Below are positions 1-7,364 of a DNA stretch of 16,016 nucleotides, piece after piece. Every line of letters starts with the position of its first letter. The stretch's first letter is position 1. A program made the translations under genes and the position numbers. This stretch comes from JANNMJ01 sp031426455 (GTDB lineage Bacteria > Bacteroidota > Bacteroidia > Cytophagales > Hymenobacteraceae), in contig JANPLI010000202.1 of NCBI GenBank assembly GCA_031426455.1, forward strand, positions 1 to 16,016. The letters run 5' to 3'. The notes under the pieces are model-generated. The model had not been told where the DNA came from. It saw only the letters and a list, made by a program, of their open reading frames with translations, and made no database searches.

Positions 1-3000
1 CGGGCTGCGTGTTCACGTCGACGCATACGGTGACGATCAACGCCCTACCGACCATCGCCATCACGAACCTGAACCCGGCCTACTGCGTCGGTTCCGCTTC
101 GGTTCCGCTGACGGCCACCGTGAACGGCCTCTCGACGGGCGACACCGTGACCTTTACCGTGAACGGCACAGCCGCGACGAGCTTCAACCCCACGACCCTC
201 GCACCTGGCACCTACACGGTGGTAGCCACGGGCACGCTGACGGCTACGGGCTGCGTGAGCACGGCGACGCAAACGGTGACGATCAACGCCCTGCCGACGG
301 TCGCTTTCACGGGGCTGAACCCGGCCTACTGCATCGGTTCGGCTTCGGTGCCGTTGACGGCCACGCTCAACGGCTCGGCGGCGAATGGCACCGTCACTTT
401 CACGGTGAACGGCCAGCCCGCGACGAGCTTCGATCCTTCGACGCTGGCGGCGGGCAACTACACGGTCATCGCCACGGGCACGCTGACGGCCACCGGCTGC
501 GTGGGCACGGTGACGCAGCAAGTCACGATCAACGCCCTGCCGACAGTGGCCTTCACGGGTCTGAACCCCGCTTACTGCGCCGGTTCGGCTTCGGTGCCGC
601 TGGTAGCCACGGTGAACGGTGCAGCGGCGAATGGCACCGTCACTTTCACGGTAAATGGTCAACCCGCGACGAGCTTCGACGCCTCGACGCTGGCGCCGGG
701 CACCTATACCATCGTAGCCACGGGCACGCTGACGGCTACGGGTTGCGTGAACACGACAACGCAAACGGTGACGATCAACGCCCTGCCGACGATTGCCATC
801 ACCAACCTGAACCCGGCCTACTGCGTCGGTTCGGCTTCGGTGCCGCTGACGGCCACGGTGAACGGCCTCTCGACGGGCGGTTCGGTGACTTTCACCGTAA
901 ACGGCACCGCCGCTACAAGCTTCAATCCCACCACGTTGGTACCGGGCACCTACACGGTGGTGGCGACGGGCACGCTGACGGCTACGGGCTGCGTGAACAC
1001 GGCGACGCAAACGGTGACGATCAACGCCCTGCCAACGGTCGCTTTCACGGGGCTGAACCCGGCCTACTGCATCGGTTCGGCCTCGGTGCCGCTGACGGCC
1101 ACGCTCAACGGCGCCGCTACGGGCGGTACGGTGACCTTCACCGTGAACGGCCAGCCCGCGACGAGCTTCGACCCCTCGACGCTGGCGGCGGGCAACTACA
1201 CGGTCATCGCCACGGGTACGCTGACGGCCACCGGCTGCGTGGGCACGGTGACGCAGCAAGTCACGATCAACGCCCTGCCGACGGTGGCCTTCACGGGCCT
1301 GAACCCCGCTTACTGCGCCGGTTCGGCTTCGGTGCCGCTGGCGGCTACGGTAAACGGCTCAGCAGCGAACGGCACCGTCACCTTCACGGTGAACGGCACG
1401 GCAGCGACGAGCTTCGACCCCACGACGCTGGCGCCGGGCACTTACACGGTCGAGGCAACCGGTACGCTGACGGCCACCGGGTGTGTGAACACAACGACGC
1501 GCACGGTGACCATCAACGCCCTGCCGACGGTGGCCTTCACGGGGCTGCTGCCAGCTTACTGCGCTGACGCCGCTGCTGTACCGCTGACGGCTACCGTAAA
1601 CGGCGCCACCACGGGCGGCACGGTGACGTTTACGGTGAACGGCACGGCCGCCACGAGCTTCAACCCCACGACCCTCGGCGCGGGTACCTATACCATCATC
1701 GCGACGGGCACGTTGACAGCCACCGGCTGCGCGAACACGACCACCCAAACGGTGACGGTGAATCCGCTGCCCGCCCGCCCGGTAGCCGTCACGGGGCCGC
1801 CTTCGGTCTGCCCCGGCCTGACGGGCATCACTTACACGGTGGCCTCGCCGGTAGCCGGCGTGACCTACGAATGGACCGTGACCGGCGGTACGCTGAACCC
1901 TGCTAACCCGACCGGTCCTTCGGCCGTGGTGGATTTCGGCGCGCCTTCGACCGGTTCGATTCAGGTGGTAGCGATTTCAGCCAGTGGCTGCCGCTCAGCG
2001 CCGCTGGCCTACGCGGTGCGCGTAAACCAGGTGCTGCAAACCCAGACGCCGACCGGCACCGCCGCGTTCTGCGTGAACGGCGGGCCGCAGACCTTCCAGA
2101 TTCCGACCCCGACGCCCGGCTCCACTTACCAGTGGGCACTGACCGGTACGGCCGTGGGCACGATCCAGAGCGGCCAGGGTTCGGGCACCATCGCGGTGGC
2201 CTTTACCCAGCCCGGTACGGCCACGCTGGTGGTCACGGAAACCAGCAGCACGCCGCTGGCGAACTGCCTGGGGCAGTCGGCTCCGCTGACGGTGAACGTG
2301 CTGGCGGCACCCACTGCTACCCTGACCTTGACGGGCGACACCGCCACCTGCGCTACGGGCGCACCGCTGACGCTGACCGCCATCGGCGGCGGGGTGGGCT
2401 CGACGTACACCTTCACGCTGGGCGGGCAGTCCTACACGTCCACCACGCCCGTGCTGACGGTGCCTACGCCGCCCGCCACGGCCGGCGACTACCCAGTTAC
2501 GATTCAGGAAACTAACGCCGCTGGCTGCACGGGTCCGCTCACGACGCGCACCATTCGCCTGAACGCCGTGCCCGGCACGTTGGCCCTGACGGCCCCCGCC
2601 ACGGTCTGCGCCGAAGATGCGGGTACGGTGACGCTCGCAGCGGCCAACGGCTTGCCCGGCTCGACCTATCAATGGACGCTGACCGGCGGCACCATCACCA
2701 GCGGACAGGGCACGGCCACCATCACAGCAAGTTTCGACGTGACGCAGGGGTCAGCCTCGGTTACGGTCACGGAAACGTCCGCCGTGGGCTGCGTGGGGGC
2801 TACTCAGCCCGTCAGCGTGCTGATCGATGCCACCCGCACGTCGATTAGTGCGACTTCGACCCAACTCACCGACCCGACCCGCATTAACCTGACCTATGCC
2901 GCCGCTACCACTGGCCCGGTGGGGCAGGCCAGTGTGCAGCGCCGTGTCCTGAATCAGGGGGCTTTCGCCGATGTGGCCACGGTGTCGCTGGCTCCGGGCA

Positions 3001-3644
3001 CGTTCACCGATCCTTCAGCCGACCCCAATACGGCGGCTTACGAGTACCGGCTCCGTGTGCAGAGTGCCTGCGGGCAGGAGCGCCTGAGCAATCTGGGCAC
3101 CACCACGTGGCTGCAAGCCACCCGCGAGGATGCCACCGGCGCCGTTAACCTGGCCTGGAACGCTTACGCCGGTGCGGGCAACTTCGTCCGGTACGAGGTG
3201 CTGCGCCGCACGGGCGGCGTCGCGGGTACTTACAGCGTGATCGAAACGATTACTAATCCGACCGTAACTGCGTTCACGCGCAGCCTGGGGGGCGATGCCT
3301 TCGAGCAGATTTTCCGCCTCCGTACCGTCACTTCTGATGCCGGTAGCCCCGGCGGCGAAACCTACTCGAACGAAACCCGCCTGACCTTCACGAACCCGGT
3401 GCAGACTTACAACGTCATCACCCCGGACGGCGACGGTTTGAACGACGTCTTCTTCATCGATAACGCGACGCTCTACCCCAACAACGAACTGAAAGTGTTC
3501 AGCCGCTGGGGCCGCGAAGTGTTCAGCCAGAAGAACTACGCCAACACCTGGAAAGCCGACGACCTGCCCGCTGGTACGTATTACTACCAGTTCACCACGG
3601 CCGACGGTAAGTCCTTCAAGGGCTGGGTGGAAGTGATTCGGTAA
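1..3644 (+). CDS. Partial large repeat-rich secreted surface protein with type IX secretion C-terminal domain (5' end missing)
   Basis: This is the 3' part of a giant extracellular or cell-surface protein. The reading frame is open from the window's left edge (first full codon at 3), so the true start lies outside. Numbering residues from the codon at 9 (1211 visible), residues ~9-582 are seven 82-residue Ig-like units, each with the conserved Cys pair NPAYC and TATGC. Residues ~584-940 are PKD/Ig-like segments with the YxW pattern (YEWTVTGG, YQWALTG, YQWTLTGG). Residues ~950-1130 resemble fibronectin III modules. Residues 1133-1211 are a gliding-motility-associated (CHU_C, type B sorting) domain starting YNVITPDGDGLNDVFFID and ending GWVEVIR. 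In this family the C-terminal domain directs export through the type IX system and surface attachment. An adhesin or cell-wall-associated role is inferred; no catalytic domain is visible. A hairpin terminator follows. Confidence 0.9.
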   Translation, partial: GCVFTSTHTVTINALPTIAITNLNPAYCVGSASVPLTATVNGLSTGDTVTFTVNGTAATSFNPTTLAPGTYTVVATGTLTATGCVSTATQTVTINALPTVAFTGLNPAYCIGSASVPLTATLNGSAANGTVTFTVNGQPATSFDPSTLAAGNYTVIATGTLTATGCVGTVTQQVTINALPTVAFTGLNPAYCAGSASVPLVATVNGAAANGTVTFTVNGQPATSFDASTLAPGTYTIVATGTLTATGCVNTTTQTVTINALPTIAITNLNPAYCVGSASVPLTATVNGLSTGGSVTFTVNGTAATSFNPTTLVPGTYTVVATGTLTATGCVNTATQTVTINALPTVAFTGLNPAYCIGSASVPLTATLNGAATGGTVTFTVNGQPATSFDPSTLAAGNYTVIATGTLTATGCVGTVTQQVTINALPTVAFTGLNPAYCAGSASVPLAATVNGSAANGTVTFTVNGTAATSFDPTTLAPGTYTVEATGTLTATGCVNTTTRTVTINALPTVAFTGLLPAYCADAAAVPLTATVNGATTGGTVTFTVNGTAATSFNPTTLGAGTYTIIATGTLTATGCANTTTQTVTVNPLPARPVAVTGPPSVCPGLTGITYTVASPVAGVTYEWTVTGGTLNPANPTGPSAVVDFGAPSTGSIQVVAISASGCRSAPLAYAVRVNQVLQTQTPTGTAAFCVNGGPQTFQIPTPTPGSTYQWALTGTAVGTIQSGQGSGTIAVAFTQPGTATLVVTETSSTPLANCLGQSAPLTVNVLAAPTATLTLTGDTATCATGAPLTLTAIGGGVGSTYTFTLGGQSYTSTTPVLTVPTPPATAGDYPVTIQETNAAGCTGPLTTRTIRLNAVPGTLALTAPATVCAEDAGTVTLAAANGLPGSTYQWTLTGGTITSGQGTATITASFDVTQGSASVTVTETSAVGCVGATQPVSVLIDATRTSISATSTQLTDPTRINLTYAAATTGPVGQASVQRRVLNQGAFADVATVSLAPGTFTDPSADPNTAAYEYRLRVQSACGQERLSNLGTTTWLQATREDATGAVNLAWNAYAGAGNFVRYEVLRRTGGVAGTYSVIETITNPTVTAFTRSLGGDAFEQIFRLRTVTSDAGSPGGETYSNETRLTFTNPVQTYNVITPDGDGLNDVFFIDNATLYPNNELKVFSRWGREVFSQKNYANTWKADDLPAGTYYYQFTTADGKSFKGWVEVIR
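35..1510 (+). repeat. Higher-order duplication: two 738-bp blocks of three repeat units each
   Basis: Units 1, 2, 3 (35-772) match units 4, 5, 6 (773-1510) in order better than they match their immediate neighbours. By eye, unit 1 differs from unit 4 at four residues, unit 2 from unit 5 at three, and unit 3 from unit 6 at about nine. Unit types are recognisable by IAITNLNPAYCVG (1 and 4), VAFTGLNPAYCIG (2 and 5) and VAFTGLNPAYCAG (3 and 6). Unit 7 (1511-1756) is more diverged (LLPAYCADAAAV). This indicates a block duplication of a three-unit segment. Confidence 0.9.
35..1756 (+). repeat. Seven tandem 246-bp (82-codon) repeats
   Basis: The motif encoding INALP recurs at 35, 281, 527, 773, 1019, 1265 and 1511, with a degenerate next copy (VNPLP) at 1757. 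The spacing is exactly 246 bp each time. Every unit encodes an 82-residue Ig-like module with TVTFTVNG, ATSF, TLTATGC and NPAYC landmarks. The tail of another unit (GCVFTSTHTVTIN) precedes 35, so the array continues upstream. No unit has an indel, so purifying selection or recent duplication has kept the frame and length. Confidence 0.97.
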
Positions 3645-3711
3645 AGGATCGACCTCGGGCGCCGCCATCTGACGGCGGCACCTCAGCCAGCTCGTGCCAT
3701 TCCCCCCCCTG

Positions 3712-3760
3712 AACCGGGCGGCGTCTTTCCCGGAGGGGAAGGCGCCGCCCGGTTTCGTTT
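3712..3760 (+). terminator. Intrinsic terminator after the surface-protein gene
   Basis: A 14-bp GC-rich stem (3712-3725 with 3741-3754; AACCGGGCGGCGTC against GGCGCCGCCCGGTT, one G-U pair) with a 15-nt loop is followed by a short T-rich run (TCGTTT). It sits 68 nt past the stop of the surface-protein gene. A smaller 6-bp hairpin (GCCGCC 3661-3666 with GGCGGC 3674-3679) lies just upstream. Confidence 0.8.
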
Positions 3761-3762
3761 CC

Positions 3763-3770
3763 TACCTTCG
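3763..3770 (+). promoter_or_regulatory. Possible -7 element for the symporter gene
   Basis: TACCTTCG resembles the Bacteroidota -7 consensus TAnnTTTG with one mismatch, and lies 5 nt before the ATG at 3776. No TTG is seen about 19 nt upstream, where the terminator stem lies instead. If it is used, transcription would begin at or near the start codon. Confidence 0.4.
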
Positions 3771-3775
3771 GCGGG

Positions 3776-5188
3776 ATGAATCCTTCACAAGTTGTTTCTG
3801 AAACCGCCGCTCCCGTGGCGCCCGGCTGGCGCCGTCCTTCGCCGGCGCTGCTGATTTTCCTGACCTTGGCATTCGCCGTGTTGCTGACGCTGCTGAAAAT
3901 CAACGAAGCCGGGGCGCCCGGTGCCCATTCGCCGGAGATGCTGCATTGGGTGCGGTGGGCGGGGCTGCTGGCGCTGGCAGTCTGGGCCGCCGGACGGCGT
4001 TCGCTCACCACCTGGATCGTGGTCGGGATGCTGACCGGCATCGAAGCGGGCCTCGATTTTCCGCACGCCGCGCAGGGGCTGAAAGTATTCAGCGATGCTT
4101 TTCTGCGACTCGTCAAGACTATTATCGCCCCGCTCGTGCTGGGCACCCTGGTGGTGGGTATCGCCGGCCACGCCAACCTCAAGCAGGTAGGGCGTATGGG
4201 AGTCAAGGCGCTAATTTACTTCGAGTTGGTTACCACGTTAGCCCTTTTCATCGGTCTCGGCGCCATCAACCTGACCGGCGCGGGCATCGGCATCAAAGCC
4301 CCCGAAGCCGCCGCTGATGATCTCGCCAAGCTCGCCACGGCGCCCCAGTCGGCCTCGGAAATCATCCTCCATTCGTTCCCGGAAAACATCGCCAAATCCA
4401 TCGCCGAAGGGCAGGTTTTGCAGGTCGTGGTGTTTGCGGTGCTGTTTGCCATCGGACTGGCCCAGGTCAGCGAGGAAAAGCGTCGCCCACTGCTGCGCGC
4501 CTTCGAGAGTCTGACCGACGTGATGTTCAAGTTCACGGCGCTGGTGATGTACCTGGCACCGCTGGCGGTGGCGGGCGCCATTGCCTACACCGTGGGCAAG
4601 CTGGGGCCGGAGCCGTTGCTGAACGCGCTGAAACTTCTGCTGACGCTCTACGGGGCTTTGGTCGTCTTCGTGCTGGCCGTGTTGCTGCCCATCGCGTTGG
4701 CGTGGCGGGTGCCGCTGCGTCGTTTCCTGGCAGCGGTGGCCGAACCGGTGGGCATCGCCTTCGCCACCACATCTTCTGAAGCTGCGTTGCCCCGCGCGAT
4801 GGAAGCAATGGAAAGCCTCGGCGTCCCGCGTCGGGTCGTGGCTTTCGTAATGCCGACCGGTTACTCGTTCAACCTCGACGGCACTACGCTCTACCTCGCG
4901 CTGGCAGCCATTTTCGTGGCCCAGGCAGCGGGCGTTTCGATGACGTTCGGCCAGCAACTGATTCTCGTCTTCACGCTGATGCTCACCAGCAAGGGCGTAG
5001 CGGGCGTTCCGCGGGCCTCGCTGGTGATTCTGCTCGGCACGGTATCGTCGTTCAACCTGCCCACGTGGCCGGTCTTCATCATCCTCGGCATCGATGCGCT
5101 GATGGATATGGCCCGCACCGCCGTTAATGTTCTGGGCAATTGCCTGGCCACCGTAGTGGTGGCGAAGTGGGAAGGGGAGATGGAATAG
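3776..5188 (+). CDS. Dicarboxylate/amino acid:cation symporter (DAACS family, GltP/DctA-like)
   Basis: A 470-residue inner-membrane transporter with many hydrophobic helices. It imports C4-dicarboxylates or acidic amino acids using a cation gradient. Family signatures are clear: the serine-rich hairpin TTSSEAALP at 331-339, MPTGYSFNLDGTTLYL at 359-374 (NLDGT in place of the common NMDGT), the second hairpin region SKGVAGVPRA, and the last transmembrane motif DMARTAVNVLGN at 444-455. In the homologue GltPh the matching Asp and Arg of that motif bind the amino group and side-chain carboxylate of aspartate. D444 and R447 therefore favour glutamate/aspartate over plain dicarboxylates, although the final GN (not GD) is DctA-like. 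The N-terminus (to ~100) is longer and less conserved than usual. It is transcribed alone, between two hairpins. Family is certain; substrate is inferred. Confidence 0.95.
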   Translation: MNPSQVVSETAAPVAPGWRRPSPALLIFLTLAFAVLLTLLKINEAGAPGAHSPEMLHWVRWAGLLALAVWAAGRRSLTTWIVVGMLTGIEAGLDFPHAAQGLKVFSDAFLRLVKTIIAPLVLGTLVVGIAGHANLKQVGRMGVKALIYFELVTTLALFIGLGAINLTGAGIGIKAPEAAADDLAKLATAPQSASEIILHSFPENIAKSIAEGQVLQVVVFAVLFAIGLAQVSEEKRRPLLRAFESLTDVMFKFTALVMYLAPLAVAGAIAYTVGKLGPEPLLNALKLLLTLYGALVVFVLAVLLPIALAWRVPLRRFLAAVAEPVGIAFATTSSEAALPRAMEAMESLGVPRRVVAFVMPTGYSFNLDGTTLYLALAAIFVAQAAGVSMTFGQQLILVFTLMLTSKGVAGVPRASLVILLGTVSSFNLPTWPVFIILGIDALMDMARTAVNVLGNCLATVVVAKWEGEME

Positions 5189-5231
5189 GCGGATAGCCCG
5201 CCGGATGCAGGCGCGTTTTCACCAAAAAGAA

Positions 5232-5259
5232 CGCCCCGTAGTTGGGTAACTACGGGGCG
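5232..5259. terminator. Strong hairpin, possible bidirectional or minus-strand terminator
   Basis: A perfect 12-bp stem (CGCCCCGTAGTT 5232-5243, loop GGGT, AACTACGGGGCG 5248-5259) lies 43 nt after the symporter stop. On the plus strand it is followed by CCAGAAAAAGG with no T run. On the minus strand it is followed by TCTTTTTGGT, a classic terminator tail. It probably ends symporter transcription, but the tail orientation suggests it also, or mainly, stops transcription arriving from the right on the minus strand. Confidence 0.65.
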
Positions 5260-5560
5260 CCAGAAAAAGGGGATGGAGGCAGTGTAGTCAGAGCGAATAA
5301 ACCGCTTCGAAGTGCCTCGGCTCCGGGTGGAGAAGCCGATGCGGTAGTAAAGATGTGCGGTAGAAGGACCGCTGACGCGGAGTTTTAGCCCAACGGGGCC
5401 AGACAGGGTATCAACGGCGTGCATTGGGTAATCAATGCGGCAGGTGCTATGTCCGGAAATAGGGTGAAATGGCCAGAGCGGCGGCCTTGATGGGGGTTGC
5501 CGCCGGATCGGGTGCTTCCTCGCCGCGACCTGTCAGACCCCGGAAACTTTGATTTTCAGC
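5260..5560. other. Intergenic stretch without a recognised gene
   Basis: About 300 bases between the hairpin and the ribosomal-protein promoter. Minus-strand frames are open here (one could start at an ATG at 5424), but the translation runs through the hairpin and on into the antisense of the symporter, and no recognisable domain or promoter was seen. I see no tRNA, riboswitch or repeat in it. Confidence 0.5.
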
Positions 5561-5590
5561 TTGCCAGCTCAAAACTTTTCCTTACCTTTG
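5561..5590 (+). promoter_or_regulatory. Promoter of the ribosomal-protein operon (TTG-N19-TACCTTTG)
   Basis: TTG at 5561-5563 is separated by exactly 19 nt from TACCTTTG at 5583-5590. This fits the Bacteroidota sigma-A consensus TTG-N19-TAnnTTTG at both elements and in spacing. It would give a 5' leader of about 65 nt before the rplC ATG at 5663. No other convincing promoter was found inside the operon. Confidence 0.8.
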
Positions 5591-5605
5591 CGCTCCGTTT
5601 GCCCA

Positions 5606-5627
5606 GGCCCACCCGAATGGGGTGGCC
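5606..5627 (+). promoter_or_regulatory. Hairpin in the leader of the rplC operon
   Basis: GGCCCACCC (5606-5614), loop GAAT, GGGGTGGCC (5619-5627) gives an 8-bp GC stem with one bulged C, between the predicted transcription start and rplC. No T run follows, so it does not look like an attenuator. It could be a binding site for an autoregulatory ribosomal protein, but no known leader family was recognised. Confidence 0.35.
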
Positions 5628-5662
5628 AGCGCGGATTGATAGTTCACTCATTATTAGGTAGA

Positions 5663-6283
5663 ATGCCTGGCATCATCGGTAAAAAAATCGGGATGACAAG
5701 CCTCTTCACCGCTGACGGCAAGAATGTGCCCGTCACGCTGATCGAAGCTGGTCCCAACTACGTCACGCAGGTAAAAACTGCGGCGACCGACGGCTACTCC
5801 GCCGTCCAACTCGGTTTCGGCAAGCGCAAGGCGAGCCGAACCACCAAAGCAATGGCTGGCCATTTTGCCAAAGCCGGGGTCGAGCCGCTCCAGAAGCTGG
5901 TCGAGTTCCGCACGGACGACACGGCGTCCTACGTCGCTGGGCAAGCGCTTTCCGCTGACTACTTCACCGCCGGCGATTTCGTCGATGTGGTGGGTACCTC
6001 GAAAGGTAAAGGCTTCCAGGGGGTAGTGAAACGCCACAACTTCCAGGGCGTCGGGGGCCAGACCCACGGCCAGCACAACCGCCTTCGCCACCCCGGCTCC
6101 ATCGGCGCCTGCTCGTGGCCGTCGCGTGTGTTCAAAGGAATGCGGATGGGCGGCCGGATGGGCGGCAACCGCATCAAAGTGCAAAACCTGCAAGTGATGC
6201 GGGTGGTGGCTGACAAGAACCTGCTGCTGGTCAGCGGCTCGGTGCCAGGCGCAAAAAACTCTTACGTCTTCATCGAGAAATAG
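5663..6283 (+). CDS. rplC: 50S ribosomal protein L3
   Basis: This 206-residue protein binds 23S rRNA and is one of the first to assemble into the large subunit; its long loop reaches the peptidyl transferase centre. The start at 5663 (MPGIIGKKIGMTSLF) matches the family N-terminus. An in-frame TTG at 5549 lies upstream of the promoter's -7 element and can be discarded. The loop signature is present from ~112: SKGKGFQGVVKRHNF, GGQTHGQ, HPGSIGACSWPSRVFKG, then RMGGRMGG. Length is normal (E. coli 209). It is the first gene of the operon here; rpsJ, usually directly upstream, is absent. rplD follows after 9 nt. Confidence 0.98.
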   Translation: MPGIIGKKIGMTSLFTADGKNVPVTLIEAGPNYVTQVKTAATDGYSAVQLGFGKRKASRTTKAMAGHFAKAGVEPLQKLVEFRTDDTASYVAGQALSADYFTAGDFVDVVGTSKGKGFQGVVKRHNFQGVGGQTHGQHNRLRHPGSIGACSWPSRVFKGMRMGGRMGGNRIKVQNLQVMRVVADKNLLLVSGSVPGAKNSYVFIEK

Positions 6284-6292
6284 ATAGTAACG

Positions 6293-6928
6293 ATGGAAAT
6301 CTCCGTAGTTGGACTCAACGGGAAGGACACCGGCCGTAAGGTCACCCTCCCGGCTGCCGTATTCGGTGGCGAAATCAATCATCACGCGATGTACCTCGAC
6401 GTGAAACAGTACCTGGCCAACCAGCGCCAGGGTACGCACAAGTCGAAGGAGCGCGCTGAAATCGCCCGCACGACCAAAAAGCTCAAGAAGCAAAAAGGCA
6501 CGGGCGGCGCCCGCGCTGGCTCGATGAAGTCGCCGGTGTTCATCGGCGGTGGCCGGGTGTTCGGCCCGCGTCCGCGCGACTATTCGTTCAAGCTCAACAA
6601 GAAAGTGAAGCAGTTGGCCCGCTTATCGGCCCTTGCTTCGCTAGCCAAGGACAACAAGGTGCGCGTAGTGGAAAACATCACGATGCCCGCGCCGAAGACC
6701 AAAGATCTGGCAGCCATCCTCGGCAACCTTTCGTTGACCGGCCGTAAGGCGCTGATCGTCACCCACGCGGCTGATCCCAACGTGGTGCTGTCGGCTCGTA
6801 ACATCCAGCGTATCACGCTGGCGACGCCGAGCGCCCTGAACACCCACGACCTGCTGAACACTGACACGCTGCTGCTGTCGGAAACCGGCCTGGTTGCCCT
6901 GGAAGCTTTGTACTCCCGCGTTGCTTAA
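6293..6928 (+). CDS. rplD: 50S ribosomal protein L4
   Basis: A 211-residue large-subunit protein that binds 23S rRNA domain I and lines the exit tunnel with its extended loop. The loop is visible at residues ~58-100: KKLKKQKGTGGARAGS, then SPVFIGGGRVFGPRPRDY, followed by the conserved LNKKVKQLARLSAL. In E. coli L4 also represses the S10 operon; whether that happens here is unknown. The ATG at 6293 follows the rplC stop by 9 nt and is preceded by an A/T-rich stretch rather than a Shine-Dalgarno sequence. Length is typical. Confidence 0.98.
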   Translation: MEISVVGLNGKDTGRKVTLPAAVFGGEINHHAMYLDVKQYLANQRQGTHKSKERAEIARTTKKLKKQKGTGGARAGSMKSPVFIGGGRVFGPRPRDYSFKLNKKVKQLARLSALASLAKDNKVRVVENITMPAPKTKDLAAILGNLSLTGRKALIVTHAADPNVVLSARNIQRITLATPSALNTHDLLNTDTLLLSETGLVALEALYSRVA

Positions 6929-6943
6929 CCCCACTTTTCAGTA

Positions 6944-7240
6944 ATGAACCCGACGCACATTTTGAAGCGCCCGATCGTCACCGAAAAGATGACGGGTTTC
7001 CACGCCGCTGGCCGCTATGCCTTCGAGGTAGATCGTGCCGCTAACAAGATCGAGATCCGCACCGCCATCGAGAAGCTCTACGGCGTCACCGTCGTAGCCG
7101 TGAATACGCTGCGGTACTCGGGCAAGGTCAAGTCGCGCAACACGCGCGGCGGGTCGGTTTCGGGCCGTCGTCCGTCCGGCAAAAAAGCTATCGTAACGCT
7201 GAAAGAAGGCGAGGTAATCGACTTCTACAACGGCATCTAA
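6944..7240 (+). CDS. rplW: 50S ribosomal protein L23
   Basis: A 98-residue protein that sits at the tunnel exit and is the docking site for trigger factor and signal recognition particle. Family features are visible: the N-terminal ILKRPIVTEKMT, the central KIEIRTAIEKLYGVTVVAVNTL, and the basic loop GKVKSRNTRGGSVSGRRPSGKKAIVTL. Length is normal. It starts 15 nt after rplD. The gap to the next gene is unusually wide (124 nt) and filled by a heptamer inverted-repeat element. Confidence 0.98.
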   Translation: MNPTHILKRPIVTEKMTGFHAAGRYAFEVDRAANKIEIRTAIEKLYGVTVVAVNTLRYSGKVKSRNTRGGSVSGRRPSGKKAIVTLKEGEVIDFYNGI

Positions 7241-7364
7241 ACGAGTTACGGGTTTCGAGTTGCGAGTAGCGGCCCAGCTCAGCTGGCTTTCCCTCGCTCC
7301 AACTCGAAACTCGAAACTCGCAACTCGAAACTCGCAACTTCACCCCCAGCCGTAGAACCCTATT
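7241..7364 (+). repeat. Heptamer inverted-repeat element A (rplW-rplB gap)
   Basis: The right arm 7301-7338 is a run of 7-nt units AACTCGA/AACTCGC (five full copies and a partial sixth). The left arm 7241-7267 carries the reverse-complement units (TCGAGTT, GCGAGTA and variants). Positions 7251-7267 can pair with 7316-7332 at 16 of 17 positions. The loop between the arms holds its own palindrome (CCAGCT-C-AGCTGG, 7274-7286). No coding potential was seen. The element ends about 25 nt before the rplB start. Confidence 0.85.

Noticed and set aside
45..1259. Long minus-strand ORF (404 codons) opposite the repeat array
   Set aside because: It has the same 82-residue period as the plus-strand repeats and an Arg/His/Gly-rich composition typical of the antisense of GC-rich codons. 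The plus strand has recognisable domains.
743..1567. Plus-strand ORF of 274 codons in another frame of the repeat array
   Set aside because: It is a frame shadow made open by the repetitive GC-rich sequence, with no recognisable domain.
3616..4206. Minus-strand ORF of 196 codons across the adhesin-symporter junction
   Set aside because: It overlaps the terminator and the confirmed symporter gene, and its sequence has no domain features.
4891..5424. Minus-strand ORF starting in the intergenic region and running into the symporter antisense
   Set aside because: It reads through the strong hairpin at 5232-5259 and overlaps most of the conserved symporter C-terminus; no domain is seen.
5549..5662. 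N-terminal extension of L3 from an upstream TTG
   Set aside because: The extension would begin upstream of the promoter -7 element, and the L3 family N-terminus starts at the ATG at 5663.
5654..6493. Minus-strand ORF of 279 codons opposite rplC and rplD
   Set aside because: It is a shadow of two certain ribosomal genes, with low-complexity His/Arg-rich translation.
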